A stretch of DNA of 64,000 bases from Salinibacterium amurskyense (GCF_002797685.1 NZ_PGFH01000003.1:62001-126000), one strand, 5' to 3'; positions 48,419-57,822 are shown, counted from the stretch's first letter. Numbers and translations are program-made. Notes: generated from the letters alone by a model not told the origin.

Positions 48419-49402
48419 CTAGGCGAGTTCGAAGCGCAGCTCGCCAACAGGCAGACCGCGGCCGAGCACTTGCTCGGTCGTCGATTTCAGCACGCTCGCC
48501 ACAGCATCCGCATCGAGAGCGCCCGCGTCGGCGAGCAACGAAAGCCCCACGGGCAACAGCGGGCGGATCGAGCCATCGAGAATCTTGAGCGTGACGGTTG
48601 TGCCGTCGGGCGCCGCGGCAATGAGGACCCCTTCGGCGCCGCGCTTGGCGATGATTCCCAAAGTGTCCATTGCTTCGGCGACCTGCGGCATATCGAGGCC
48701 CCACGCGTTACCGCGAATGGCGCTCACGAGCGAGTGTGCGTGGGCGTCGGTCGCGGCATCCGCCATCACAATGCGCTGGATGGCGGTGGCGAGCGATACG
48801 AGACTCATAGCGAATACAGGAGCCCCGCATCCATCCGTTCCCTCATGAGCGAGAGGCTCACCCGTGAACTCGACGATGGTGTCGCGAATGCGCTCTTGAA
48901 GCGGATGATCGTGCTCAAGGTAACTCTCGAGCGGCCAGTCATTGACGACGCATGCCGCCAAGAAACTCGCGTGTTTGCCCGAGCAGTTCATGGCCAGTCG
49001 ACGCGGAGCATCTGAAGCGCGACGCGTGGCGGAGTCGGCGGGCCAATCGGGCGGGCAGCGAAGGTCGTCTTCGGTGAGGCCGTACGCAGCGAGCGTCGAA
49101 GCGACAACGTCTTGGTGGCGCTGGCTGCCGGTGTGGCTTGCGCTAGCCAGGACAAGTTGTTCGTCATTCAGCGTGACACCGGCGCGCAAAACGGTGATTG
49201 CCTGCATCGGCTTCAGCGTGGAGCGCGGGTAAATTAACGCGTCGGGGTCGCCAAGGCGACGCAGTTCGGTGCCATCGGGGGAGAGCACGACGGCGGCGCC
49301 AAGATGCCGAGATTCGATCATCCCGGAACGCTCCAACACAGCGAGCTGAGTGGTGTCGTTGACCGTGAGTGCGCGGGAGGAAGCCGTCGATACAGAGTTC
49401 AC
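48419..49402 (-). CDS. Asparaginase II-family protein
   Basis: This 327-residue protein belongs to the bacterial L-asparaginase II family (the thermolabile Rhizobium type, unrelated to E. coli AnsA/AnsB). Landmarks are AVVLSPDGTELRRLGD, YPRSTLKPMQAI, ASASHTGSQRHQDVV, MNCSGKHASFLAACV and GTDGCGAPVFAMSL. The SxxK-like YPRSTLKP and the Cys/His residues fit the zinc-containing active site described for this family. It is cytosolic by appearance and transcribed alone on the minus strand, convergent with the binding-protein gene and divergent from osmC. Asparagine hydrolysis is inferred from the family. Confidence 0.9.
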   Translation of the reverse strand: MNSVSTASSRALTVNDTTQLAVLERSGMIESRHLGAAVVLSPDGTELRRLGDPDALIYPRSTLKPMQAITVLRAGVTLNDEQLVLASASHTGSQRHQDVVASTLAAYGLTEDDLRCPPDWPADSATRRASDAPRRLAMNCSGKHASFLAACVVNDWPLESYLEHDHPLQERIRDTIVEFTGEPLAHEGTDGCGAPVFAMSLVSLATAIQRIVMADAATDAHAHSLVSAIRGNAWGLDMPQVAEAMDTLGIIAKRGAEGVLIAAAPDGTTVTLKILDGSIRPLLPVGLSLLADAGALDADAVASVLKSTTEQVLGRGLPVGELRFELA

Positions 49403-49573
49403 CCTCCTACGTTATCGCCGTCTGGCCAGAGTGAGGGTTCGGCTGCCGAAACCGTGTGGAACCGCGGCGACACTTCTCAGCGTGCGGCGCTACGGTGAGA
49501 GTTAGATACGTTGGGTGTGATCGCCCCGCTGCGGTCTGTGATGCTGGCCCTCGGGGCCGCGAGGGAGGTTTCG

Positions 49574-50053
49574 ATGAACATCGACCACAATTTTGAAGTG
49601 CGCTTGGAATGGTCCGGAAATCTGGGCGAGGGCACGACAAACTACCGTGGCTACTCTCGCCACAACGAGGTCACCGCGGTGGGCAAGCATCCGATCGAGG
49701 GGTCAAGCGCTCGGGTATTCCACGGCAATGCAGATCGGTGGAACCCCGAAGAGCTGCTGATCGCGGCGCTCAGCCAATGCCACATGCTCAGTTACCTGCA
49801 TGTCGCGGTCAGTCGTGGGATTGTTGTTACCGCGTACCACGACGAGGTTTCGGGCACCATGAAGCAGACCGACAACGGGGGAGGCCACTTCACGTCGGTC
49901 ACCCTGCGGCCGGTTGTCACGATTTCTGCCGGCAGCGTAGAGGATGCCATGGATGCCCACGCCGAAGCGAGCGGCAAGTGCTTCATCGCGTCATCCGTAA
50001 ATTTTCCCGTGCTGCACCAACCGCGCATCATCGTCGAACCCGCCGCTGAGTAA
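49574..50053 (+). CDS. OsmC/Ohr-family peroxiredoxin-like protein
   Basis: This 159-residue cytosolic protein of the OsmC family reduces organic hydroperoxides with a Cys pair. The peroxidatic Cys is in LLIAALSQCHMLSYLH near residue 67, and the second Cys in ASGKCFIASSVNFPV near residue 136. GAGGGAGG placed 5 bases before the ATG at 49574 decides the start over an upstream GTG/ATG in the same frame. It is divergent from the asparaginase gene. It is closer to the YhfA/OsmC-like branch than to classic Ohr by its spacing, which is a weak inference. Confidence 0.9.
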   Translation: MNIDHNFEVRLEWSGNLGEGTTNYRGYSRHNEVTAVGKHPIEGSSARVFHGNADRWNPEELLIAALSQCHMLSYLHVAVSRGIVVTAYHDEVSGTMKQTDNGGGHFTSVTLRPVVTISAGSVEDAMDAHAEASGKCFIASSVNFPVLHQPRIIVEPAAE

Positions 50054-50080
50054 TGCCGACGGCAGACTAGCGGCGTCGGC
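50041..50080 (+). terminator. Overlapping stem-loops after the osmC-like gene
   Basis: CGCCGCT (50041-50047) can pair with AGCGGCG (50069-50075). Alternatively GCCGACG (50055-50061) pairs with CGTCGGC (50074-50080). The two are mutually exclusive and neither has a T-run. Confidence 0.35.
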
Positions 50081-50151
50081 GATTCCACACGCTACACACA
50101 GCAAGGGTGCGGGAGGATTGGTGCTCCGTGTTCTTGCTGTGAAGGGTTCTT

Positions 50152-51135
50152 GTGCGAAAAGCGATTCCGTTTCTGTTGACCATCGGCGTTGTGGCGTCAC
50201 TTGCCGCGTGTTCGCCCGCCGACTCGACTACTGCCGAGAATTCCGGCGATTGCACGCCGACGGCATCCGGTTCGGCCTCTGAGGCCGTTCAGGTGAGCGG
50301 CGACTTCGGCGTCAAGCCCGAGGTCACCATTGACTTCCCGACCGACGTTTCTGAAACCGAGCGCTCTGTCGCGATTGCCGGTGACGGCGACATTGTTGCT
50401 GTTGAGGCAGCCACCGCCAACGTGCAGTTCAGCCTGTACAGCGGTGCAACGGGCGAAGAGCTCTCTTCCACTACTTACGACGAAACCGGGTTGACCCCGT
50501 TCCCTGTGGATGCTGAGCAGTTCCTTGTGGGCATCGTCAAGACCATTGAATGCTCCACCGCCGGTACTCGCGTTGTGGGCGTCATTCCTCCCGAAGAGTC
50601 CTTCGCTGACGACGCAAGCCGTGAACAGCTGGGAGTCGGCGCTGATGACGACATCGTTTTCGTTGTTGACGTAGTTTCGGTCGACGAGCCTGCCGAGCCC
50701 GCGCTTCCGCGCGCCGACGGTGAAGACCAGCCCGCTGAGGAAGGTTTCCCGGCGGTTGAGCTCGACGACGACGGTCGCCCCACGATCACCATTCCTGACA
50801 CTGACCCGCCCACGGAGCTCGAAGTTGCTGTACTGAAGCAGGGTGCTGGCGAGACCATTCAGGAGAACTCGGATGTTGTTGTCCACTACGTGGGCATGAA
50901 CTGGACCACCGGCGAGATCTTCGACGAGAGCTGGGCGCGCGGCACCCCCTCGACATTCAACACCGGTCAGGTTGTCCAGGGCTTCAAGACCGCTCTGGAA
51001 GGCCAGCAGGTCGGTTCGCAGATCATCGCAGTCTTGCCGCCCAGCGAGGGCTACGGCGAGGCCGGTAGCGAAGGTGCAGGCATTTCTGGCACCGACACGA
51101 TCGTCTTCGTTGTCGACATCCTCGGCATTGGCTAA
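50152..51135 (+). CDS. FKBP-type peptidyl-prolyl isomerase lipoprotein
   Basis: This secreted lipoprotein of 327 residues has a signal peptide with lipobox LAAC at about 17-20. A C-terminal FKBP domain (about 220-327) carries VVVHYVGMNWTTGEIFDESW, VVQGFKTALEGQQVGSQ and AVLPPSEGYG, with the aromatic pocket residues present. The middle region (about 40-185) has a weaker FKBP-like arrangement and may be a degenerate first copy. It is expected to catalyse prolyl isomerisation of exported proteins at the outer face of the membrane. The GTG start is used, 98 bases after the osmC-like gene. dxr follows after 50 bases. Confidence 0.92.
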   Translation: MRKAIPFLLTIGVVASLAACSPADSTTAENSGDCTPTASGSASEAVQVSGDFGVKPEVTIDFPTDVSETERSVAIAGDGDIVAVEAATANVQFSLYSGATGEELSSTTYDETGLTPFPVDAEQFLVGIVKTIECSTAGTRVVGVIPPEESFADDASREQLGVGADDDIVFVVDVVSVDEPAEPALPRADGEDQPAEEGFPAVELDDDGRPTITIPDTDPPTELEVAVLKQGAGETIQENSDVVVHYVGMNWTTGEIFDESWARGTPSTFNTGQVVQGFKTALEGQQVGSQIIAVLPPSEGYGEAGSEGAGISGTDTIVFVVDILGIG

Positions 51136-51185
51136 TTCGCGCTCGTCGTTGACGCACATTTGTGCGAGCCAACTAAAGTAGCGGG

Positions 51186-52268
51186 ATGCGCAAGATAATT
51201 CTGCTCGGATCGACGGGCTCGATCGGCACGCAAACCCTTGAGGTAATCGGGGCAAACCGTGACCGTTTCGAGGTCGTCGGTCTCGCAGCCGGCTCCAACC
51301 GAACGCTCGTCGAAGAGCAGGCGGCTCGGTTCGGCGTGAAGCACATTGCGTTCGGTGCCGAGCAGGCGGCGCAGTTGGTGCGGGATGTCCCTGCCGACGT
51401 CGTCGTTAACGGAATCACCGGTTCCGTAGGCCTCGGGCCCACGCTCGCGGCCCTCGAATCCGGCGCGACGCTCGCTCTCGCCAACAAAGAGAGCCTCATC
51501 GTCGGCGGAGAACTCGTGACGTCGCGAGCGAAGCCCGGGCAAATTGTTCCTGTCGACTCGGAGCACTCGGCCATCGCCCAAGCGTTGCGTTCTGGCGAAC
51601 ACTCAGAAGTGCGCCGCTTGGTGCTTACGGCATCCGGGGGACCATTCCGGGGTCGCACGCGTGATTCCCTGCGCGATGTGACTCCGCGCGAGGCGCTCGC
51701 TCATCCCACCTGGGATATGGGGCTCGTGGTGACGACGAATTCCTCAACCCTCGTGAACAAGGGCCTCGAAGTGATCGAGGCGCACTTGTTGTTCGACGTA
51801 CCTTATGACCGTATTGCTGTGACGGTGCATCCGCAGTCGATCGTTCATTCGATGGTCGAGTTCGTAGACGGCTCCACCATTGCCCAGGCCAGCCCGCCCG
51901 ACATGCGGTTGCCGATTTCGCTCGGTTTGGACTGGCCGAACCGCGTCGCGGGCGTCGGCGCTCCACTCGACTGGACGACGGCGAGCACCTGGAACTTTGA
52001 GCCTCTCGACAACGAGGTCTTCCCTGCGGTGGAAATGGCGAAAGCTGTTGGCGCGGCCGGCCTCACCTTCCCCGCGGTCTTCAATGCAGCGAACGAGCAG
52101 GCAGTGTTGGCCTTCCATGCCGGTGCCATTGGCTACCTCGACATCTTGGATGTCGTTGAGCAGGTCGTGCAGAGCCACGAGACAACCGAGCTGACGTTGG
52201 ATGCTCTCGCCGAGGCAGAGTCGTGGGCGCGACGTACCGCTGATGCTGTGGTCGCCACTCGCTCCTAG
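51186..52268 (+). CDS. dxr: 1-deoxy-D-xylulose 5-phosphate reductoisomerase
   Basis: Dxr (IspC) converts DXP to MEP with NADPH, the committed step of the non-mevalonate isoprenoid pathway. The 360-residue protein has the NADPH fold [16 protein letters not shown] at its start. The metal and substrate sites are [30 protein letters not shown], and [18 protein letters not shown] (Asn for Lys at one family position of the MGxKxTxNSAT motif). The C-terminal [19 protein letters not shown] is also present. It is followed by rseP, a common actinobacterial neighbour. Confidence 0.95.
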   Translation: MRKIILLGSTGSIGTQTLEVIGANRDRFEVVGLAAGSNRTLVEEQAARFGVKHIAFGAEQAAQLVRDVPADVVVNGITGSVGLGPTLAALESGATLALANKESLIVGGELVTSRAKPGQIVPVDSEHSAIAQALRSGEHSEVRRLVLTASGGPFRGRTRDSLRDVTPREALAHPTWDMGLVVTTNSSTLVNKGLEVIEAHLLFDVPYDRIAVTVHPQSIVHSMVEFVDGSTIAQASPPDMRLPISLGLDWPNRVAGVGAPLDWTTASTWNFEPLDNEVFPAVEMAKAVGAAGLTFPAVFNAANEQAVLAFHAGAIGYLDILDVVEQVVQSHETTELTLDALAEAESWARRTADAVVATRS

Positions 52269-52270
52269 CG

Positions 52271-52318
52271 GCGGCACTGAACGGGTAGTTCGCCCCCAGT
52301 GTGGGGTTGTTCTGCCGC
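52271..52318 (+). other. Nested stem-loops between dxr and rseP
   Basis: Outer arms GCGGCA (52271-52276) and TGCCGC (52313-52318) enclose an inner hairpin CCCCA-GTG-TGGGG (52294-52306). The structure sits in the 102-base gap and could attenuate or terminate dxr transcripts. No T-run follows. Confidence 0.4.
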
Positions 52319-52370
52319 TTCCACAGCACCGGTACAGGTGACCGTCGGTGCGCGTGGCTATTCTTAGCGG

Positions 52371-53699
52371 GTGGAAAACGTGCTCTTGTACATTCTTGGC
52401 ATCCTCGTCGTTCTCGTCGGGCTTGCTGTGTCTATTGGCCTGCATGAAATCGGACACTTGCTGCCCGCCAAGCTCTTTGGCGTGCGCGTCAGTCAGTACA
52501 TGATTGGTTTCGGACCAACGATCTTCTCGCGCAAGCGTGGGGAGACGGAGTACGGCGTGAAGGCGATTCCGCTTGGTGGCTATATCTCGATGGCGGGCAT
52601 GTTCCCTCCCGGCAAATCTGAGAGTGGAAGTCGCACGGCCACCACCGGCGTTTTTCAAGCGCTCGTTCAAGACGCTCGTACCGCCAGCGCCGACACCCTG
52701 GTCGACGTGGATGAATCGCGCGCGTTCTACAAGCTTCCCGTGCTGAAGCGCGTGGTGATCATGCTCGGTGGTCCGGTGATGAACCTGCTCATCGCGATCG
52801 TGATGTTCGCCATTCTCTTCATGGGATTCGGTGTCGCGCAGCCCTCCACGACAGTAGGCAGCGTTTCTGAGTGCGTTCTCGCCGCGACCTCCGAACGACA
52901 GACGTGTGAAAGCACCGACCCCGACGCTCCCGGCTTCGCCGCGGGAATCATGCCCGGAGACCGACTCGTGTCAATGGATGGCCAAGCCGTCTCCTCGTGG
53001 GCCGAAGCGACCGAATTCATCCGTGCCGCCGCTGGCGATGAACTGAACATCGTTGTCGAGCGCAACGGTGCCGAGGTCTCTCTCGTCGCTGAGCCATTGC
53101 TCACTGAGCGCTACGTTTACGACGATCGCGGTCAGATCGTTGAGGATGCCGACGGCGTCGCCCAGACGGAAGAATACGGCTTCTTGGGCATCGGTTCCGC
53201 TCTCGAGACCGTGCAGCAGCCGGTAACCGCCGTGCTGCCTGCGGTCGGCGACAACATCGTTTCGGTGGCCAATGTCATCCTCAACCTGCCTCAGCGCATG
53301 GTCGACGTCGCCAACGCGGCCTTCGGTCCTGACGAGCGTGACCCCAATGGCCCCATCAGCGTAGTGGGTGTCGGTCGTATCGCTGGTGAGATCACGAGCC
53401 TCGATAACGCCCCCGTGGCCGACAAAGTAGCGTCTCTCGTGGGCCTCATTGGCTCGCTCAACGTTGCACTCTTTGTCTTCAACCTCGTGCCGCTCATGCC
53501 GCTCGACGGTGGACACGTGGCTGGTGCGCTGTTTGAGGGCGTTCGCCGTTTCTTCGCCAAGCTCTTCGGTAAGCCCGACCCGGGCCCCTTCGATGCCGCG
53601 AAGTTCATTCCGCTCACGCTGGTTGTCGTCGTTCTGTTGGGTGCCATGAGCGCCATGCTGATTTACGCGGACATCGTAAAGCCGATCTCGATCTTCTAG
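52371..53699 (+). CDS. rseP: Site-2 membrane metalloprotease (RseP/Rip1 family)
   Basis: This intramembrane zinc protease of 442 residues cuts TM helices of anti-sigma factors or other membrane clients. The zinc motif HEIGH is at residues 25-29 in the first TM, the third ligand is in LVPLMPLDGGHVAG near residue 379, and a PDZ domain lies at about 180-265 (APGFAAGIMPGDRLVSMDG). Four TM helices are apparent. The GTG start is accepted because it places HEXXH at the usual distance from the N-terminus. A 40-residue Ser/Thr/Asp-rich insertion around residues 85-110 is longer than in E. coli RseP. The gene ends before a strong terminator. Confidence 0.94.
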   Translation: MENVLLYILGILVVLVGLAVSIGLHEIGHLLPAKLFGVRVSQYMIGFGPTIFSRKRGETEYGVKAIPLGGYISMAGMFPPGKSESGSRTATTGVFQALVQDARTASADTLVDVDESRAFYKLPVLKRVVIMLGGPVMNLLIAIVMFAILFMGFGVAQPSTTVGSVSECVLAATSERQTCESTDPDAPGFAAGIMPGDRLVSMDGQAVSSWAEATEFIRAAAGDELNIVVERNGAEVSLVAEPLLTERYVYDDRGQIVEDADGVAQTEEYGFLGIGSALETVQQPVTAVLPAVGDNIVSVANVILNLPQRMVDVANAAFGPDERDPNGPISVVGVGRIAGEITSLDNAPVADKVASLVGLIGSLNVALFVFNLVPLMPLDGGHVAGALFEGVRRFFAKLFGKPDPGPFDAAKFIPLTLVVVVLLGAMSAMLIYADIVKPISIF

Positions 53700-53771
53700 G
53701 CCGCTGCGGCTGCCGCTGCCGTGCTGCCGCTCGAGCGCTCGCTATCGCGACCGCTGCTGCGGTTGCGGCAG

Positions 53772-53808
53772 AACGGTGGCCGGAGTCTTGTCGACTCCGG
53801 CCACCGTT
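53772..53808. terminator. Perfect 16-bp bidirectional stem-loop terminator
   Basis: Arms 53772-53787 and 53793-53808 are exact reverse complements around a 5-base TTGTC loop, ending in AACGG/CCGTT. It sits in the gap between the convergent rseP and thiolase genes and can fold in RNA from either strand. Confidence 0.85.
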
Positions 53809-53833
53809 GCTGTCGGTCTAACGATCAGCGTTT

Positions 53834-55030
53834 CTAGCGGGTGAGTAGCAGCGCGTCGCCCTGACCGCCGCCACCACAGAGCGCTACGGCCGCGCGGCCC
53901 GAGCCACGGCGTGCCAACTCGTGAGCGGCGTGAACCACTAGGCGAGCACCGGATGCCCCGACGGGGTGGCCAATGGCGATAGCGCCACCGTGGATGTTCA
54001 CGATGTCGTGGCTGAGCCCGAGTTCGGCGGTGGAGCGCAGACTCACGGCCGCGAACGCTTCGTTGATTTCGGCAAAGTCGAGATCTCTGGCACTCCAGCC
54101 GGCGTTGTCGAGGGCAGCGGCAATAGCGCGAGCGGGCTGCGAGTGCAGGGAGTTGTCGGGGCCGGCGACATGACCCGAGCGGTCGAGCACAGCAAGCCAC
54201 GTGAGGCCGTGTTCTTCGGCCCATGCGCGACTGGCCAGAATCACGGCGGATGCTCCGTCGCTCAGCGGCGAAGAGTTGCCGGCGGTGATGGTGCCTTCGG
54301 GGTCGAAGGCGGGGCGCAATCCGGCGAGGGTTTCAACGGTGGTGTTGGCGCGGACGCCCTCATCGGTGTCGAGAACGAGGTCGTCACCCTTGCGCTGCGG
54401 GATCGTCACCGGCGCGATTTCGTCGGCGAAGATGCCGGCTTCGATCGCGGCGGTGGCACGCTGGTGCGAAGCGGCGGCAATCTCATCCTGCTCAGTGCGT
54501 CCGATATCGAGGCGGCCGTTGTGGCGCTCGGTGCTGGCGCCCATCGATTCGGCGTCGAAGGCATCCGTGAGGGCATCGTGCGCGGCGGAGTCGAGGGCAG
54601 AGACTGTTCCGTACGCCCAACCCATGCGCGATCCGGGGAGCACGTGCGGGGCGTTGGTCATGGATTCTTGACCACCGGCAGCCACGACGTTGGCTTCTCC
54701 GAGACGGATGAGGCGCGCAGCATCCACGATCGCAGCGAGCCCGGAGAGGCAGACCTTGTTGATGGTGACGGTGGGGGTTTTCCACGCGAGTCCGGCGGCA
54801 ATGGCCGTCTGGCGAGCTGGGTTTTGCCCGGCACCGGCCTGAATGACCTGGCCGAAGATCACTTGGTCGATGGAGTCAACGTCAACACCGGAGCGTTCGA
54901 CTGCGGCGCGGAGGGCAACAGCGCCGAGCTCGACGGCGGAGAGTGAAGCGAGTTGTCCGCGCAATTTTCCCTGTGGGGTGCGTGTTGCGGAAAGGATCAC
55001 TACATCGTTGGGTGCGGGGGTATTGGCCAC
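53834..55030 (-). CDS. Acetyl-CoA C-acetyltransferase (thiolase)
   Basis: Thiolase cleaves acetoacetyl-CoA to two acetyl-CoA or condenses them. The 398-residue protein has the acyl-enzyme Cys in INKVCLSGLAAI near residue 88, GGQESMTNAPHVLPGSRMG, the His in HGGAIAIGHPVGASGAR and the second Cys in VALCGGGGQGDALLL at the end. AAAGGAG ahead of the GTG at 55030 decides the start. It is transcribed away from the liv/3-hydroxybutyrate operon across a 127-base space with a dyad. It would complete the pathway from acetoacetyl-CoA, so co-regulation is likely. Confidence 0.95.
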   Translation of the reverse strand: MANTPAPNDVVILSATRTPQGKLRGQLASLSAVELGAVALRAAVERSGVDVDSIDQVIFGQVIQAGAGQNPARQTAIAAGLAWKTPTVTINKVCLSGLAAIVDAARLIRLGEANVVAAGGQESMTNAPHVLPGSRMGWAYGTVSALDSAAHDALTDAFDAESMGASTERHNGRLDIGRTEQDEIAAASHQRATAAIEAGIFADEIAPVTIPQRKGDDLVLDTDEGVRANTTVETLAGLRPAFDPEGTITAGNSSPLSDGASAVILASRAWAEEHGLTWLAVLDRSGHVAGPDNSLHSQPARAIAAALDNAGWSARDLDFAEINEAFAAVSLRSTAELGLSHDIVNIHGGAIAIGHPVGASGARLVVHAAHELARRGSGRAAVALCGGGGQGDALLLTR

Positions 55031-55096
55031 TGTGCAAACTCCTTTGTTTGGTCGCCGTTGTTGACAGCGTGGTTGCGCAACCATAGGCTACATGAA

Positions 55097-55120
55097 ACCT
55101 GAACCGGGTCTCAGGTTCAG
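55097..55120. promoter_or_regulatory. Dyad in the thiolase-livJ divergent space, candidate TetR operator
   Basis: CTGAACC (55099-55105) and GGTTCAG (55114-55120) form a perfect 7-bp dyad with an 8-base spacer. It lies about 70 bases upstream of the thiolase start and about 40 upstream of livJ. The TetR-family regulator encoded in the operon is the natural candidate to bind it. Confidence 0.5.
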
Positions 55121-55157
55121 ATCACAATCCTCCTAAGGCAGCAGGAAAGGTCCCATC

Positions 55158-56348
55158 ATGCGGGTCAGTAAAAAGTACCTCGCTCCGGCGTTAATTGCGA
55201 CGGTTGCACTCACACTGGCGGGTTGTGCTCCCGCCGTCGACAGCGGAAGCGGCGGCGATGACCTCGCCCCCGTCGATGTCTCGGTCATTACCTCGCAGAC
55301 GGGCCCTCTTGCGGCCTATGGTGAGGCCTATCTCGCCGGCTTCGATGCCGGTCTCGACTACGCCACCGACGGCACAGGCACCGTCGATGGTCGCGAACTC
55401 AACATCACGATCACGGATGACGCGGGCGACGCCGATAAGGCAGTCACCGCAGCCAAGGACGTGATTGGTCAAGGCCAAAAGATCATCGTCGGTACGGTTT
55501 CTTCGGGAATCGCGCTTGCCCTCGCTGAGCAGGCCGAGCAGAACAAGGTTCTCTACATCTCCGGCCCGGCCGCAGCAGACGGCATCACGGGCGTGAACGA
55601 CTACACGTTCCGCTCGGGTCGCCAGAGCTTCCAAGACGTCGCTACCGCGGGTACCTTCATCGGTGACCCGGCAGGCAAGTCGGTTCTGGTCTTCGCTCAG
55701 GACACGGCCTTCGGTCAGGGCAACGTTGCCGCCGCCACCGCCGTTCTTGGCGGCCAGGGCGCTGACGTCACGAGCCTTCTCGTTCCTGAGGACGCCACCG
55801 AGTTCACTCCCTTCGCCCAGCAGATCGTTGATGCTCAGCCCGACCTCGTGTTCGTTGCGTGGGCCGGAGCAACATCCGGTGCCATGTGGGAGGCACTCAG
55901 CCAGCAGGGCGTGTTCGACAGCGTTCCTGTCGCGACCGGTCTCGGTGATGTCTCGACCTACGGTGCTTACGGCGCTGCGAGCGACCAGATCAGCTTCCTC
56001 AACCACTACTTCGGTGGTGCTACGGACAACGACGCGAACGCGGCAATGGTCAGCTACCTCGAAGCAGAGGGCAAGCAGGCTGACCTGTTCTCGCCCGACG
56101 GTTTCGTTGCAGCACAGATGGTCGTTCAGGCCGTTCGTGAAGGTGGCGACGATGTGGATGCCATGATCGCCGCTCTCGAGGGCTGGACGTTCGACTCGGT
56201 CAAGGGCTCCATCACGGTTCGCGCCGAGGACCACGCCATGATCCAGCCGATGTTCCAGGTCTCCCTTGTTGCCGATGGTGACTCGTGGATTCCTGAACTG
56301 GTCACGGCCGTTGACGCTGACGCCGTAACCCCGCCCGTCGCAGAGTAA
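55158..56348 (+). CDS. livJ: Branched-chain-amino-acid-type ABC substrate-binding lipoprotein
   Basis: This 396-residue extracytoplasmic receptor of the Leu/Ile/Val type (type I periplasmic-binding fold) has a signal peptide with lipobox LAGC at residues 20-23. The mature part starts with VSVITSQTGPLAAYGEAYLAG and continues with ITDDAGDADKAV and KIIVGTVSSGIALAL, as in LivJ/amide-binding proteins. AGGAAAGG precedes the ATG. It leads a five-gene transporter set. Context with 3-hydroxybutyrate and CoA-transferase genes suggests the ligand may be a short-chain carboxylic acid rather than an amino acid, which is inference. Confidence 0.93.
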   Translation: MRVSKKYLAPALIATVALTLAGCAPAVDSGSGGDDLAPVDVSVITSQTGPLAAYGEAYLAGFDAGLDYATDGTGTVDGRELNITITDDAGDADKAVTAAKDVIGQGQKIIVGTVSSGIALALAEQAEQNKVLYISGPAAADGITGVNDYTFRSGRQSFQDVATAGTFIGDPAGKSVLVFAQDTAFGQGNVAAATAVLGGQGADVTSLLVPEDATEFTPFAQQIVDAQPDLVFVAWAGATSGAMWEALSQQGVFDSVPVATGLGDVSTYGAYGAASDQISFLNHYFGGATDNDANAAMVSYLEAEGKQADLFSPDGFVAAQMVVQAVREGGDDVDAMIAALEGWTFDSVKGSITVRAEDHAMIQPMFQVSLVADGDSWIPELVTAVDADAVTPPVAE

Positions 56349-56362
56349 GTAGCTAACGAACT

Positions 56363-57118
56363 ATGTCGAACCAGCCCGTGCTCACGGTCGAGCACCTTGC
56401 CCTCACGATCGGGGGTGCCGTCATCATCGATGACGTGTCACTCTCGATCGCTCAGGGTGAGATGCTCGGCGTGATCGGCCCTAACGGGGCCGGCAAAACC
56501 ACGCTCTTCAACCTCATTTCTGGGGTGATGACTCCCACCGGCGGAGTCGTCACGCTTGAGGGGCGTGACGTCACGAATCAGTCCATTGATGCGCGGGCCC
56601 GGGCTGGGCTCGGCAGAACCTTTCAAACATCCAGTCTCTTTCCGGCGCTCAGTGCGCTCGAGAATGTTCGCCTTGCAGCCCAAGTGAAACTGGGCGGCGC
56701 GACCTCGGTCATCCATTTTCCGCGGGCGCACGACAAAGCAACAACCATCGCTCGAGCTCGCCTCGACGAAGTGGGGCTCAGCCACCACAGCGAAACCGAA
56801 GCCGGGGTTCTTTCTCACGGCGACAAGCGCAAGCTCGAGATCGCGATGCTGCTGGCCACCGACCCGAGCGTGATCCTGCTCGACGAGCCGATGGCCGGTG
56901 TCGCTTCGGGCGACGTGGCCGGGCTCACCGAAGTGATCCGTCAGGTGCATCAGTCGGGTCGTACCGTGCTCATGGTCGAACACCACATGGATGTCGTACT
57001 CGGCCTGGTCGATCGCGTTGCGGTCATGCACCATGGCCAGCTTCTCGCCTGTGACACCCCGGATGCCGTGATGGCTGACGAAGCGGTGCAGAAAGCTTAT
57101 TTGGGGGCTCCACTATGA
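56363..57118 (+). CDS. livG: ABC transporter ATPase, LivG type
   Basis: This is one of two nucleotide-binding subunits, 251 residues. It has Walker A GPNGAGKTTLFNLISG near residue 38, the LivG-typical GLGRTFQTSSLF Q-loop, a signature LSHGDKRKLEIAMLLATD with His replacing the second Gly, and Walker B ILLDEPMAG. It starts 15 bases after the binding-protein gene and its stop overlaps the livF start by 4 bases. Confidence 0.95.
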   Translation: MSNQPVLTVEHLALTIGGAVIIDDVSLSIAQGEMLGVIGPNGAGKTTLFNLISGVMTPTGGVVTLEGRDVTNQSIDARARAGLGRTFQTSSLFPALSALENVRLAAQVKLGGATSVIHFPRAHDKATTIARARLDEVGLSHHSETEAGVLSHGDKRKLEIAMLLATDPSVILLDEPMAGVASGDVAGLTEVIRQVHQSGRTVLMVEHHMDVVLGLVDRVAVMHHGQLLACDTPDAVMADEAVQKAYLGAPL

Positions 57119-57822
57119 CCGAGATTGTGACCGAGTCGATTCTGTCGGTTGCTGGCTTGAGTGCGAGTATCGCCGGCCAGCAGGTTGTCGAAGACGTCAG
57201 TTTCGAGATGCTGCCCGTCGGCGTGACGGCGCTTCTGGGCCGTAACGGCGTGGGAAAGACCAGCACGTTGCGCGCCATCATGGGCTTGATCGAACGCTCC
57301 GGCGAGGTGACGATTGCGGGCCAGCGCGTTGATCGCGAACCCACTCATCGCATTGTGCAGCGCGGCGTCGGCTATGTGCCGGAGGACCGCGAAGTCTTTT
57401 CCTCGCTTACCGTTGCCGAAAACTTGCGGTTGGCCGAGCGCGATTCTTCGCCAAACCGCCAATTGATTCACGAACTTTTTCCTGATCTTACGGATCGGGC
57501 CGGCCAGCTTGCAGGCACGCTTTCGGGCGGTCAGCAGCAGATGGTGTCGCTTGCTCGGGCTCTCGTCAACGACAATCGTGTGCTCCTGGTCGACGAGCCC
57601 ACCAAGGGTCTCGCTCCACTCATCGTGATGGATGTCGCTAAAGCTCTCGAGCGTGCGGCCCAGACGGTGCCGGTGCTACTCGTTGAACAAAACCTGCAGG
57701 TCGTGCGGATGCTCGCCGAGAAAGCCATTGTGCTTGAAGGCGGTCGCGTGGTCTACGACGGCAGTGCCGAAGAACTCTTGAGCAACGAAGCGCTCACGAA
57801 AGAACTGTTGGGGGTCGCATGA
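57115..57822 (+). CDS. livF: ABC transporter ATPase, LivF type
   Basis: This is the second nucleotide-binding subunit, 235 residues. It has Walker A GRNGVGKTSTLRAIMG near residue 43, the LivF hallmark GYVPEDREVFSSLTV, signature LSGGQQQMVSLARAL and Walker B LLVDEPTKGLAP. The overlaps on both sides (ATGA with livG and livH) indicate coupled translation of the transporter subunits. Confidence 0.95.
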   Translation: MTEIVTESILSVAGLSASIAGQQVVEDVSFEMLPVGVTALLGRNGVGKTSTLRAIMGLIERSGEVTIAGQRVDREPTHRIVQRGVGYVPEDREVFSSLTVAENLRLAERDSSPNRQLIHELFPDLTDRAGQLAGTLSGGQQQMVSLARALVNDNRVLLVDEPTKGLAPLIVMDVAKALERAAQTVPVLLVEQNLQVVRMLAEKAIVLEGGRVVYDGSAEELLSNEALTKELLGVA

